Counted from the stretch's first letter, positions 12,060 to 22,057 are shown. The stretch: DNA of 64,000 nt from Cordylochernes scorpioides (GCA_030710605.1 CP092870.1:54139921-54203920), one strand, 5' to 3'. The notes: generated by a model not told the origin, from the letters alone. Numbers and translations are program-made.

Positions 12060-12697
12060 CTGTTAATTGGGACTACCTTCGGAGATATTATTTCTATAAT
12101 TGTAAACACAAAAGCGTTTTGATTTGTCACGTTTGGTGACAAGCGTTATGGGATTGACATAGGGAGATACAGAGGTTGTAATTATCCTGTGTGTTCAAGC
12201 ATTTGTTCGATTTGTGTTTGTATTTCGAAAATCCGGATATTGTATCTGTTGATATTAAATCGACTGGTTGTTGTGTTTCGAGGTTTTGCGGACTTAGTAA
12301 AAATGTTATTCATTGATATCGGGTTAGAATTGAATGAAATTGCGACTATCGACGTGAACAATGTGTGGTTAAATGTGTCACAGGCGTGATGAAGGCGTCT
12401 TTGGCCTGAAAAGTTAAAGAGTTTTGTGGTGTGGCTCTGTGACACGAAGCGAAAAAATTGTAAATGAAAAGGTGTCACGTGAAGTCTTTGTTTGGTACAA
12501 AATCTAACCTGTTTCACTATGAATAACAAATTTACTAAAGTCATGGGTGCTGGTTGTACGAACATATCGATAATTTTTATATTGTTAGTGGATATGACAC
12601 GTTTAATGTGAGAAAAAAAAAGATTGTGTGTGTTTAGTAGGGCGACGTTATGGAGCTTGTGTGGCTCGAAATTGGATTTGGGTGTGAAGTCGCGCAT
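12060..12697 (-). pseudogene. pol: Element A: start of reverse transcriptase, broken
   Basis: The minus-strand frame 12697-12182 ends near QTQIEQMLEHTG. Directly past its stop the sequence reads as SPYVNPITLVTKRDKS, followed by a stretch like RFCVYNYRN, which is the conserved N-terminal block of Ty3/Gypsy reverse transcriptase (SPY-SP--LV-KKD--RFCVDYR). The catalytic core and everything after it is missing. Stops and a frame change relative to the protease piece show decay. The assignment rests on this single block, but its position after the protease supports it. Confidence 0.6.
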
Positions 12698-12713
12698 TGA
12701 AAATTGTTGCCAA

Positions 12714-13406
12714 TTAGAAAAAGTGATGTGAGAGGGTGTTGTTTATTTTGTTAAGAGCGATTTGTCGATATTTAACTATGCATGTAAAAGGAAGGAGTGT
12801 AGTTATGTGGGAATTTAACGATTGGAATAGTTTTGGAAGGCTGTGACTTAGGTTATTTCTGTCTAAAGCTATGAAAGAAAAGGACATAGGGGCGTTGAAA
12901 ATGGGATTAGGAACATTACAATAAGACCAAATAAGAGCGTTGGAGTTCACCACATGTGAGCAACCCGTTACAGGAGGGGAAAATTTAGTAAATGGGACAG
13001 TTGTATTAACCTGTCCATGGGACACGTGTTGCTTGCACGAGGTGAATTGGTACAAGGTAGTTGGTAGAAGTACATTATATTGATACAGGAGTAGCTGAGG
13101 ACAGTTTATAATTAGTAGAAATCGTTTTACGGAATTTAGGGATAAAATGCCAAAAGGCACGGGTGTATCTAGGATATGGAATTTTAGGTTTTGCGTTATG
13201 TTAACTATTTTTACGTTTAAAAAGATGTAACCTATGGTGAAAACATTTTTAGCTATGGCGTTAATAATTAAGTGGGTAGTTATTCTATTTTGCAAACAGG
13301 TTTCTATTATTTTAAAAGTATTCTGCCTAATTATAGCGATAGATGTTCCTGTATCAAGTAGTAGAGGTAGATTTACATTATTGGACAGTTCAGCTCGAAC
13401 GAGCAA
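12714..13406 (-). pseudogene. pol: Element A: aspartic protease region
   Basis: A 230-residue frame contains LLLDTGTSIAIIR about 15 residues in, the catalytic DTG motif of retroviral-type aspartic proteases, and further on a hydrophobic ILDTPVPFGIL-type flap region. This matches the start of a Gypsy pol. The frame is in a different phase from the gag piece upstream and the RT piece downstream. It has no partner domains, so it is counted as a pseudogene of a decayed polyprotein. Confidence 0.65.
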
Positions 13407-13539
13407 TTGTTCAACAAAAGTTATAGAAGGAGGAACCTACTGTTGTGCTGTCTTGTATGTCGGGACAGTCCTGGTTTGGTGCCATAGTTGGAGGATCTTT
13501 GGGACAGTCAGAGTTCATTGTTTGCGCTGGGCTCGTGGT

Positions 13540-13953
13540 TTAGAGATGGTCTGAGGAGCAGGTAACATACGCTCGCGTGTTGGTAACTCGGAGGGGTGCT
13601 TGCAGGAGGTTTGGTGGCTTTCTCAGTCTTGTAGAGTATTGTAGTTGGTACCGATCTGCTTGGGCGTCGTAGTTGGTGAAGAAGCTCTGCGCCTCGTACG
13701 AACCATCATAGCGCGGTAGTTCCACATTTCGCGATAGTCCGGTCACGGCAGAAAGCTGATGTAGCGTCCTGGTCAACCTCCCCAGGACATCTGACACCGG
13801 CGGCGGGGGCGTGACGTCCTGCTGGCTGGGGGCGATTTCCTGCGTCCTACCGAGGGTGTTTTCTTTCTTTGGAAAAGTGGTGTTTTCGCCACTTTCGTAG
13901 TCGGGATCGGACTCCATTGGTTCCTTTGGATCCTCCTCTCTTCCCTGTTCCAT
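13540..13953 (-). pseudogene. gag: Element A: N-terminal Gag-like remnant
   Basis: A 137-residue frame starts at an ATG about 80 bases downstream of the right LTR on the minus strand, where gag should begin. It has an acidic, proline-rich N-terminus and then LPRYDGSYEAQSFF, close to the (L/P)PxFDGxxxxxxF motif at the start of many retrotransposon capsids. The capsid proper and the zinc knuckle are not present; the frame stops within about 40 residues after the motif. The segment is much more GC-rich than the rest of the interior. Confidence 0.55.
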
Positions 13954-14004
13954 CTTTCTGTACAGACAGTGGTCTATTTGCTTACTTGTACCTTGGCGTC
14001 CACT

Positions 14005-14016
14005 ATCCTGTCGACT
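14005..14016 (-). promoter_or_regulatory. Possible tRNA-Ser primer-binding site of element A
   Basis: On the minus strand the sequence AGTCGACAGGAT matches the same 12 bases that follow TGGCGC in the primer site of element C. The offset from the LTR end (about 18 bases, without TGGCGC) is unusual, so the site may be partly lost. Confidence 0.4.
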
Positions 14017-14034
14017 CTTCGGACGGGAGGAGTC

Positions 14035-14819
14035 TGTGATATCTTGGGACCTCTGGGACCAGTGTTACCTGATGCTAGACGAACCTCGATGTCAACTCTA
14101 CCGTGCAGTCGTGGTGGAAGGCGACACAGCTGGGCCAAAGGTGAAATAAACAAACAGAGATTCCACTAAGAAGCGTCTGACGTCAAGAAGGAATGGGATG
14201 AGGGGAGAGAGAGATCTTTAGAGCAAGTGTTACCGTTGGGATCCAAGCGCAGACTGCCTAACCTAGGTTCTCGATTTAACACCAAGACCTTTCTTCTTTC
14301 TAATTGGTAGGAAGCTGTCACATGACCGTTTTCTATTGGTTGACCTATTTAGGTGATTCTTTCTTAATTGGTAGGAATATGTCACATGGCCGTTGGCTAT
14401 TGGTTGACCTAGTTAGGTATTGTCTTCTAATTGGTCTTTGCTGCTGCCTTTGACGGAAGATATATCCGGCCTTGCCCAGGAAATACTGGCCGTTAAACTT
14501 AGCTTTTATGATTTCCGCGATAATAAAATTGACTGTAAATTTATTAATAGTGGTGTTCTCTTCTAAGCCTACTTCCTAGGTCTTACTTCTACTCTCACCT
14601 AAGCCTGATTAGTTTTAACCTTAATTTTCTCCTGTTAGTCTCCATTCCTTCTATCTGTACAGTTGCTATACTTTATTAGATTCTTACGCGGTACAGATTG
14701 ATGTTAGTTGAGGTTTTCTATTTGCAGTACATAAGAAGTTATATACAGTCATGGGGTGGAACATGTGGTAGTAGATATCTAGACTATTTACAACAATTCC
14801 ATGGTCTTAAATCATCACA
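14035..14819 (-). repeat. Element A, right LTR (5' LTR of the minus-strand element)
   Basis: Direct repeat of 785 bp, TG...CA, matching 8989-9764 apart from a few substitutions and an extra 9-bp duplication (CCTCTGGGA, 14050-14058 region). TATA follows it. Confidence 0.9.
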
Positions 14820-14837
14820 TATATATATATATATATA

Positions 14838-15132
14838 TGACATAATAAAAATCATATTTTTATTATTCATTAATATAATTATAATTTAAATAATCATAGA
14901 ATTAACACAGAGTTAATTTTTTAAAATCCTTAACAAAAGGAGTACAACGCAATATTTTTTTTTGTTTATACTTAGAATATCATATAGAATTGTATGTATG
15001 AAAACTGTTTGTTCTTAAAAATATAATCATTAAAACAAATTCAATTTTGGATATAAAGTTATCATTTTAATTCAATCCACGACTGCATGAATGAATTGGT
15101 AACGTACCTAAAATACATCTTTTTTTACGACA
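14838..15132 (+). repeat. Element B, 5' LTR
   Basis: A 295-bp repeat with TG...CA ends, identical by eye to 20230-20524. It is very AT-rich. Confidence 0.92.
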
Positions 15133-15142
15133 TCTTTATTAA

Positions 15143-15198
15143 TAGTCGACAGGATTCGAACCTGTGCGGGAAAGATTCCAATAGATTTCAAAGCCATA
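15143..15198 (-). pseudogene. Antisense tRNA-Ser-like segment at the primer site of element B
   Basis: Ten bases past the 5' LTR the plus strand reads TAGTCGACAGGATTCGAACC, then a variable-arm-like stretch, then CCAATAGATTTCAAAGCCAT. In reverse complement this is a serine tRNA from the anticodon stem-loop (TTGAAATC around anticodon UGA) through the variable arm and T arm (GGTTCGAATCC) to the acceptor stem. A usual primer site covers only about 12-18 bases; here about 56 bases match. This probably records an extended copy of the primer tRNA taken up during reverse transcription. Confidence 0.6.
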
Positions 15199-15248
15199 TA
15201 TTGCAACTAAGATATTTGGGAAAAGATATAGATAAAAGAATAGCAATT

Positions 15249-16400
15249 ATGGAAGTCGAAACTTTAATTAAGAAATTAAAAAGGATAAAAAAAAGTATAA
15301 AAGGCATTGAAGAAAATATCGAATCCATTGTGTCTATGGTAGATGTAAATGCAACGAAATGCAAACTAGAGTATGCAAATAATGATTTGATGAAAATGAG
15401 TGATATTTTCTTGCAGCAACTTGAAGATGATGAATTGAATGACGAAGTGGAAAATTGCATAGATAAGTGTATAAGATTAAAGTGTGAATTGGATTTAAGG
15501 CATAATGGGCAAGAAACATCTGAGAAAAAAGTAAATTTACATGTTAAAATGCCTAAACTTGAATTGCCAACTTTCGATGGTAGATTAGAATCATGGCTTT
15601 CATTTAAGGATCTATTTTTTTCTGCGGTTGGTTCTAACTCACAAATACCTAATATTGAAAAGTTACAATATTTAAAAGGCCAACTGAGAGGCGAAGCCCT
15701 AAGACTGGTAAACGCATTTCCAATTACAGCCGATAATTATGTTGAGGTTTGGCAAACCTTATTAACAAGATATGATAATCCAAAGGATCTGATTTTCACC
15801 CAAATAGATAATGCATTAAGATTACCAAAGTTAGCCGATGACAACCATAAGTCAATGTTTAAACTTCTAGATAGTTGCAACGAGATAGTAAGAACAGTGA
15901 AGGTATTAGGTTACCAAATCGATAGTTTATCTGATGTGTTTCTCGTCAAGATCATACAAGATAAGCTTGATAAAACCTCAAGAAAACAGTGGCAATTGCA
16001 GAACAACCCAAGGGTTGTGCCTTCAAGTAAGGATTTAATGGAATTTCTAGAAATTCACGCAAAAAGCTTGCAGAATTTGTCAAATAAAGATGCAAATGTG
16101 GAGGAGTCATCTATTAAAAGGGAAACAGCCCCAAGAATGGAAGTACAACAAAAGCAATGGGGACATCCAGGAAGAAGCCCTATGGACTATAGTTCTAAAA
16201 GACGCCCCTGCCGAATTTACCTAAACAGGGGACATGCCGGACGCTTCCATCCTGAGAATAGGTGCTGGTTTCGGGAGAAGGCCGTACAAGCCTCCCCAGC
16301 TGCAAGCTCCATGTCCGTGCCGTCTCGATCCATGGATACCTTGACGCAGACAACAGCCCCTTCGAGCGAATGCCGACCAGCTCCGCCTCAACACTCCTGA
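15249..16400 (+). CDS. gag: Element B Gag, DUF1759-like capsid
   Basis: The frame is open from inside the 5' LTR (15087), but the first sensible start is the ATG at 15249, after the tRNA-like segment. This gives about 383 residues. The N-terminus is a lysine-rich coiled-coil-like helix region. Next comes KLELPTFDG, a stretch with W and FKDLF, then KLQYLKGQLRGEA and W--LL-RYDNP. These are the landmarks of the DUF1759 capsid domain typical of BEL/Pao elements. Near the end a zinc knuckle-like block has GHAGRFHPENRC, with Tyr where the second Cys is expected. The last 70 codons (16190-16400) are strikingly GC-rich compared with the rest. It ends at TGA 16398, in the same frame as pol. Confidence 0.85.
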   Translation: MEVETLIKKLKRIKKSIKGIEENIESIVSMVDVNATKCKLEYANNDLMKMSDIFLQQLEDDELNDEVENCIDKCIRLKCELDLRHNGQETSEKKVNLHVKMPKLELPTFDGRLESWLSFKDLFFSAVGSNSQIPNIEKLQYLKGQLRGEALRLVNAFPITADNYVEVWQTLLTRYDNPKDLIFTQIDNALRLPKLADDNHKSMFKLLDSCNEIVRTVKVLGYQIDSLSDVFLVKIIQDKLDKTSRKQWQLQNNPRVVPSSKDLMEFLEIHAKSLQNLSNKDANVEESSIKRETAPRMEVQQKQWGHPGRSPMDYSSKRRPCRIYLNRGHAGRFHPENRCWFREKAVQASPAASSMSVPSRSMDTLTQTTAPSSECRPAPPQHS

Positions 16401-16427
16401 CGCCAAGGTCTGTATATAAATCTAAAT

Positions 16428-19400
16428 GTGAATAATAACAGTATTGTAGCTCTCATGGATACTGGCTGTACCTTATCTATAATTCCTCAACATATGATAG
16501 ATAAGATTCAACCAAACTATGTTGTTTTTAATAATTTACCTCTTATTAAACAGACATCCGGTATGCTAAATATAAATTCAAAAATTAATGTTAATACAAC
16601 TATAGGATCTATTACTAGAGATATTGATTTTTATTCCTCTGATATTGATTTGCCATATGTATTGCTTTCTTTACACCATATAAGATTATTTAAATTAGAC
16701 ATTGATTTTCAAAGTTTTACAATTACTCAATTTGGTAGAATTCTTAATGTTAATTACCATAACCCTAATAATAATAATTGTACACATCATAATGTGATTC
16801 CTTTATTTAAATCTATTATTCCTCCTGATGAAAATGATTTTAGAAATTTTAATAGTGTAGAATTTGATGAAAAACTTTCACCATATGAAAAATCTGATTT
16901 AATTAAATTAATTAAGGAAAATAAGGAAGCGTTTGCTGCCCATAAAATGGATATAGGACATATTAAAGCAGATCCAATTAGAATTAAACTTACCTCACAA
17001 ACACCTATTTCATTAAAGCCTTTTAGACCTTCCTTCTCGGACAACATTGAAATTAAAAGACAGATTGAGGAACTTTTAAAATATAATGTCATTAGACCAT
17101 CTTATTCCTCCTATGCATCCCCTGCTATGTTGGTGAATAAGCGAAATGAAGGTAAAATTCGACTAGTAATAGACTACAGAAAATTAAATGATATAATAAA
17201 AAGAGATTCTGAGCCCATACCAAGAATAGATTCTATATTAGATAAGCTTTCAGAAGCTAATATCTTCACTACACTAGATCTTTTATCAGGTTATCACCAT
17301 TTAGATATACACCCAGATGATAAAGAATACACAGCTTTTACTACCACTCACGGACTTTACGAATTTAATAAATTATCTTTTGGATTAAAAAATAGTCCAA
17401 GTCAATTCCAAAGAGTTTTAAGGCAAATTTTAAATAAATATGATGTTGATTTTTGCATGAATTACTTCGATGACTTCATTATATTTTCAAATAATTTTCA
17501 GGAACATCTGACCCATTTAAAAGTAATTTTAGATATTTGCATAAAGGAAAATATTAAGCTAAAACTAAGTAAATGTAAATTCGCTACTTATCAGATTTCT
17601 TTTCTAGGATATGAAATATCAAACCATCAATTTTCACCCAGCACTAATAATATAGAAACGATTAGAAAATTGAATTCCCCAAGGAATAAAAAGGATTTAC
17701 AACGAGTTTTAGGATCTATTAACATTTATTCAAAATTTATCCCTAATTATGCTAAACTCAGACTCCCTTTGAATAATTTGTTGAAAAAAGATGTAAAATG
17801 GAAATGGGATGAAGAATGCGAAACCGCATTTTCTAAATTAAAAAATATGATAACCTCAAAACCTATATTAGCTATCTATAATCCCAAATATCCTATACAC
17901 CTTTACACGGATGCTAGCCAAGAACAGATCGGATCTATCTTAAAACAAGAACAACCCGATGGGCTTTTAAAGCCAATAGCGTATAGAAGCCGTAGAATGA
18001 CATCTTATGAATCAAACTATTGTGTAACTGAGCAAGAATGCCTTGCTATTATTGATGCTGTGGATTTCTTTTTACCCTACTTAGATGGCGTGCATTTCAC
18101 CATCCATACAGACCATGCTTGTCTAAAGTATTTGAAGAACATAAAGAACCCAAAAGGACGATTATTTAGATGGAGCTTAAAGCTCTCAATGTTTGACTTT
18201 GAGATAAAACACATAAGAGGAACTGAAAATAAAGAAGCTGATTTTCTCAGCAGATACCCCATAGCTCATTTTGTTTCTGACCCAGAACTAAAACAAGCTC
18301 AATTTGATGATAACATCAATGATAGGAAATATACTAAATTTAATGGACTTTTAACAATAAAGAAAAAAGGATTAATCAAAAGTGTTGTTCCACCATCATT
18401 AAGAGAAAAAGTATTAATAAGAGCTCATCAAGATTACGGCCATATAGGAGTATCTAAAATGTTAAATCTAATTTCCCCTATCTATTATTGGCCCTACCTA
18501 ATTCAAGATATTTCTAATTATGTAAAACACTGTGAGGTGTGTCAACTCAATAAAATATCTCACCAGAAGAAATTTGGTCTGTTGGAAAGTCTCCCCCCAG
18601 CTAAGGATCCTTTTGATCTTGTGTCTATAGACACAGTAGGTGGACTAAATTACTATAATTCCACAAAGAAATTCCTTCACATCATCGTAGATCATGCTAC
18701 TAGATACATTTGGGCTTTCCCCTCAAAAAGTCAAACTACTGACTCATATATAAATTGCCTAAACAAAATTTTTCAAATACAAAAACCCAAACAATTTTTA
18801 AGTGACAGGGCACCATCATTTACTTCACCAAGATTTAGAAAATATTTGATTAACAATAACATTAAACAATTATTGACTTCATCATCAAGACCTCAGTGTA
18901 ATGGGTTAAATGAACGACTTAACCAAACCATAATAACCAGGTTAAGATGTAAATTCAATAACTTGAAAGGAAAATCAATACCATGGACGAAATTGTTAGA
19001 TTCAGTACTAAATGAATATAATAATACTCCCCATTCCATAACAGGCTATACTCCTACTTACCTTCTGTATGGTAAGCTCCCTTATGATCCCCCCGTAAAA
19101 GAATCAGAATTTTACCCCCCTATAGACACTGCCAGAACAAATGCCTATAATAATACATTAAAATTTCATCAGATAAATAAAATTAGATATGATCAACATT
19201 ATCAACCTTCCACCTTTAAAGTAGGCGATAAAGTTTGGTTACAAACCTTTTACCATCCAGATAACCGAAAATTAATGCCTCCAATGTCTGGGCCATTTAC
19301 AATCTTAAAACAGATATCCCCAGTCAATTATGAAATTGATAAACCCCAATCTAATTTAGGAAAAACTACCATGGTAATTCATTCATCCAAATTGAGGCCA

Positions 19401-19526
19401 TACTACCCAAAAGAAGGATTTGAGTTAAAACTGACAAAAAGTAAAATACCCACTTTAGAGAAAAAACCAAGCCAACAAGTGGCACCTAAGGTACTGAAAA
19501 GTAGAATCCCTCTTCTTACTAAATAA
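16428..19526 (+). CDS. pol: Element B Pol: protease, RT, RNase H, integrase
   Basis: About 1032 residues, in the same frame as gag and separated only by the UGA at 16398 (nine sense codons lie between). In order: protease with LMDTG near residue 10; Gypsy-type RT with FTTLDLLSGYHHL, SFGLKNSP and the catalytic box YFDDF (Phe replaces the commoner Leu/Ile/Val); RNase H with LYTDAS and HTDHACLKYL; integrase with an HHCC zinc finger (HIGVSKM...CEVCQ), D in VSIDTV, D in LSDRAP and E in GLNERL; then a GPF-type module near residue 960. No ATG occurs at the pol start, so it is probably translated by readthrough as a Gag-Pol fusion. The RT, and RNase H before integrase, mark it as Ty3/Gypsy despite the BEL-like gag. 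Confidence 0.93.
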   Translation: MNNNSIVALMDTGCTLSIIPQHMIDKIQPNYVVFNNLPLIKQTSGMLNINSKINVNTTIGSITRDIDFYSSDIDLPYVLLSLHHIRLFKLDIDFQSFTITQFGRILNVNYHNPNNNNCTHHNVIPLFKSIIPPDENDFRNFNSVEFDEKLSPYEKSDLIKLIKENKEAFAAHKMDIGHIKADPIRIKLTSQTPISLKPFRPSFSDNIEIKRQIEELLKYNVIRPSYSSYASPAMLVNKRNEGKIRLVIDYRKLNDIIKRDSEPIPRIDSILDKLSEANIFTTLDLLSGYHHLDIHPDDKEYTAFTTTHGLYEFNKLSFGLKNSPSQFQRVLRQILNKYDVDFCMNYFDDFIIFSNNFQEHLTHLKVILDICIKENIKLKLSKCKFATYQISFLGYEISNHQFSPSTNNIETIRKLNSPRNKKDLQRVLGSINIYSKFIPNYAKLRLPLNNLLKKDVKWKWDEECETAFSKLKNMITSKPILAIYNPKYPIHLYTDASQEQIGSILKQEQPDGLLKPIAYRSRRMTSYESNYCVTEQECLAIIDAVDFFLPYLDGVHFTIHTDHACLKYLKNIKNPKGRLFRWSLKLSMFDFEIKHIRGTENKEADFLSRYPIAHFVSDPELKQAQFDDNINDRKYTKFNGLLTIKKKGLIKSVVPPSLREKVLIRAHQDYGHIGVSKMLNLISPIYYWPYLIQDISNYVKHCEVCQLNKISHQKKFGLLESLPPAKDPFDLVSIDTVGGLNYYNSTKKFLHIIVDHATRYIWAFPSKSQTTDSYINCLNKIFQIQKPKQFLSDRAPSFTSPRFRKYLINNNIKQLLTSSSRPQCNGLNERLNQTIITRLRCKFNNLKGKSIPWTKLLDSVLNEYNNTPHSITGYTPTYLLYGKLPYDPPVKESEFYPPIDTARTNAYNNTLKFHQINKIRYDQHYQPSTFKVGDKVWLQTFYHPDNRKLMPPMSGPFTILKQISPVNYEIDKPQSNLGKTTMVIHSSKLRPYYPKEGFELKLTKSKIPTLEKKPSQQVAPKVLKSRIPLLTK

Positions 19527-20229
19527 TGGTAGGGAAATCTTAATATAAATAAGACAATACCAAAAATAACTACGCCTAAAAATTTAGCCTTGAGAATATA
19601 ATTTTTGTGCACACATAAGATATAACTTGACACTTTTCTTTTCAATTGTTGTAAATATCTTACATTTTGATTTTATTTGTTGAGAAATTCACTCATATGA
19701 TTCTATATATTTTCCCTCACAAATTTTATATGGAACATTTCATATTCGAACATTCTTTTTTTTAATGTAAATAATAAAACTTCATGTGTAAATATTTTTC
19801 ATTATGTGGAAATAACCCATTATTTTATGTTTTTATTCTGATCAAACCAAATAAATGTGAAACAAGATGTTGGATACCACTCGTCATTATGAGAAATAAA
19901 TTTGTGATTTTCAAAGATATATATTTTTTTGGCATGTGGCAAAATACCTTTTGAATCTTGAGAGCCTGAGAAGGCCTACTCAATTCATGAGGTAAATCCC
20001 CTTATGAATTATAGGAAGGAGACACCTATAAATTCAAATAAGATTGGATAGTTTTCAGCTACTGTCAAACAAAGGTACAAATAAGAATATGTAGAATGAA
20101 TAAAGAGAATCATTGATATAGTTTCAATTGGTATCCTCCATCTTAATTGATAATCTATGTAAATAATAATGATACTTTTTTTTTTACTTTGAAAATTACT
20201 CCCTAATTTTTATCCTTGGAGGGAAGAAA
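19527..20229. other. Element B 3' untranslated region
   Basis: AT-rich sequence of about 700 bp between the pol stop and the 3' LTR. It shows no third reading frame, hence no envelope-like gene. A polypurine tract GGAGGGAAGAAA directly abuts the 3' LTR. Confidence 0.7.
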
Positions 20230-20524
20230 TGACATAATAAAAATCATATTTTTATTATTCATTAATATAATTATAATTTAAATAATCATAGAATTAACAC
20301 AGAGTTAATTTTTTAAAATCCTTAACAAAAGGAGTACAACGCAATATTTTTTTTTGTTTATACTTAGAATATCATATAGAATTGTATGTATGAAAACTGT
20401 TTGTTCTTAAAAATATAATCATTAAAACAAATTCAATTTTGGATATAAAGTTATCATTTTAATTCAATCCACGACTGCATGAATGAATTGGTAACGTACC
20501 TAAAATACATCTTTTTTTACGACA
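20230..20524 (+). repeat. Element B, 3' LTR
   Basis: Matches the 5' LTR base for base as far as I can read, including the nine-T run. It is followed by a (TA)n tract. Confidence 0.92.
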
Positions 20525-21723
20525 TATATATATATAAATGAATGTATGTGTGTGTGTCCTTTATGCCTGACCAAACCACTCATTGGAACGCCATGAGACT
20601 TTGGGAAGTTATTTGGTATAGTACTGGGGAGGTTTCTGAAAAATAATTTCTTGAATATCCTTAGAGTTATTTGCAGATTTGTAGATTTAACTCGCAAGCA
20701 GCGCCACCATTGCGACGGAGATAGGCTTAGGCAGGAAGTCTGCTCCACGCCTGATCACCTTGGGTCTTTCAGGGCTAATATATTAAGTAAAACTAATTCA
20801 AATATTAGTGCTTTATAATGGCTATCTCCTTGAGGTTACCGATTTAAAATTTTATTTTCTAATTTTAGATTGTATAAGCGTAAGAGAATCAGAGGCTGGA
20901 TCTTAGAAAAGATTGTTTAATTATCAATTATATTATATTAAGATGACAAGAAACAAAGAGAGTCAAACAAATGGCAAGCGTAGGGGCAGAGAACAAAGGC
21001 AAACTGAAGCCTATATACAGGTACGGCCGGCGGTCGGTGTGGCGCCAGATCACGTGATGTCTGGGGGAAGTGGCCGTTGCTATGGCAACAGCCGATGTGC
21101 GACGTTACTTTCTCCAACAATAAGAAACATATTTTATTTTAAGTATTGTACTTTATTTAAAAAAGTTTAAATAATTGTGCAAGACGATATATACGATATA
21201 TAAAAATCAAAAGAAATAATGAGTATCGTTTAAATATAAAATACGAATAAATATAAATGCGATACTAAAAATTAAATAACTTATATAGAAGCTTTTGCAT
21301 AGTTTCGTCCTGTAAGCATACCAACTTGATAAAAGTTTCCTGGTTTCCCTTTGAATTTGCTTGATACGAATCTCTATTCATTTTTGAATCAATAGAAATC
21401 AGACGATAACCATAGGTCATAGCCATTCAAAAGTTGGTTTAGGTCGTCAATCCTTTGCGAACAAATGGAAATATCCACGCTGGCGCTCTCTCCGCAGATT
21501 TTTTGAATGATATCCCGTGTCGTTTTTTTTTTTTATAATTTGAGAGCCACCCCTCGCTTGAGGCAAATCCTTTAATCCCAAGAGACTGCGCGAAAGACTT
21601 GAACATGAAACCGCCGACGGAACGTTTTGTCTTCTACACTGACGAATCCACTTAACCAAGGTCTGATCTCCGCCCGTAGAGCGTGGGAATTTTGCGCACA
21701 AGTCAAAGTTAGTTTTATCATTT
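20525..21723. repeat. Repeat-derived sequence, mostly unassigned
   Basis: After the (TA)n tract the segment TATAAATGAATGTATGTG resembles the start of some Helitrons, but no partner end is certain. The stretch 20796-20880 (from ATTCAAATATTAGTGC) is about 90% identical to 60632-60717. A GC-richer patch at 21020-21110 has no recognisable product. No gene is supported. Confidence 0.4.
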
Positions 21724-21994
21724 ACTAGATAAAATGATGATTTTGTAATGTAGAAAATTAGGAAAGACAAAATTCAGGATGACACGGCAATTTATTTGAG
21801 ACAAGAATTATGATACAATTCCAAGGCAAATATACTATTCCTTTAACTTCCAATTACCGAGGGAACCAATTAATATTGATTTTATTCAACTTATCGAGTA
21901 TTTTTTAAAGGACCGGGAAAAATGTTCACTAGATAAAACGATGATTTTGTAATGTAGAAAATTAGGAAAGACAAAATTCAGGATGACACGGCAC
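21724..21994. repeat. Duplicated fragments of the TRIM LTR
   Basis: The start of the TRIM LTR (TGTAGAAAATTAGGAAAGAC and onwards) occurs at about 21752 and again at about 21955. Each copy lies within a roughly 65-bp block that is repeated almost exactly (ACTAGATAAAA to GACACGGCA). A second short block (GGACCGG...ATGTTCAC) is also doubled. This is a local tandem duplication of a broken TRIM end. Confidence 0.6.
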
Positions 21995-22051
21995 ACAGGG
22001 ACCGGGGAAAAAATGTTCACTTTATCGAGACATTCAAATTTACGAGTTTCA

Positions 22052-22057
22052 AATTAT

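Larger units (their letters stand above)
8989..14819 (-). mobile_element. Element A: decayed Gypsy-type LTR element, probably non-autonomous
   Basis: Two long direct repeats, 8989-9764 and 14035-14819, each start TG and end CA. TATA flanks both ends (8985-8988 and 14820-14823). All recognisable coding remnants are on the minus strand: a gag-like piece (13953-13540), then protease (13406-12714), then the start of reverse transcriptase (12697 to about 12060). The right LTR is therefore the 5' LTR. Just downstream of it on the minus strand, AGTCGACAGGAT (14005-14016) matches the 3' part of tRNA-Ser, offset about 18 bases from the LTR end. The rest of pol (RNase H, integrase) is absent. By eye the LTRs differ at about four bases plus one 9-bp duplication. 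Confidence 0.85.
14838..20524 (+). mobile_element. Element B: young Ty3/Gypsy LTR retrotransposon with BEL-like gag
   Basis: LTRs of 295 bp at 14838-15132 and 20230-20524 look identical by eye and have TG...CA ends. TATA on both sides is consistent with a 4-bp target duplication, though the target is a (TA)n tract. Order: 5' LTR, antisense tRNA-Ser-like segment, gag (15249-16400), pol (16428-19526) with protease, RT, RNase H and integrase, AT-rich 3' part, polypurine tract (GGAGGGAAGAAA, 20218-20229), 3' LTR. The element is about 5.7 kb and has no frameshift, only one in-frame UGA between gag and pol. It looks recent and potentially active. Confidence 0.92.
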
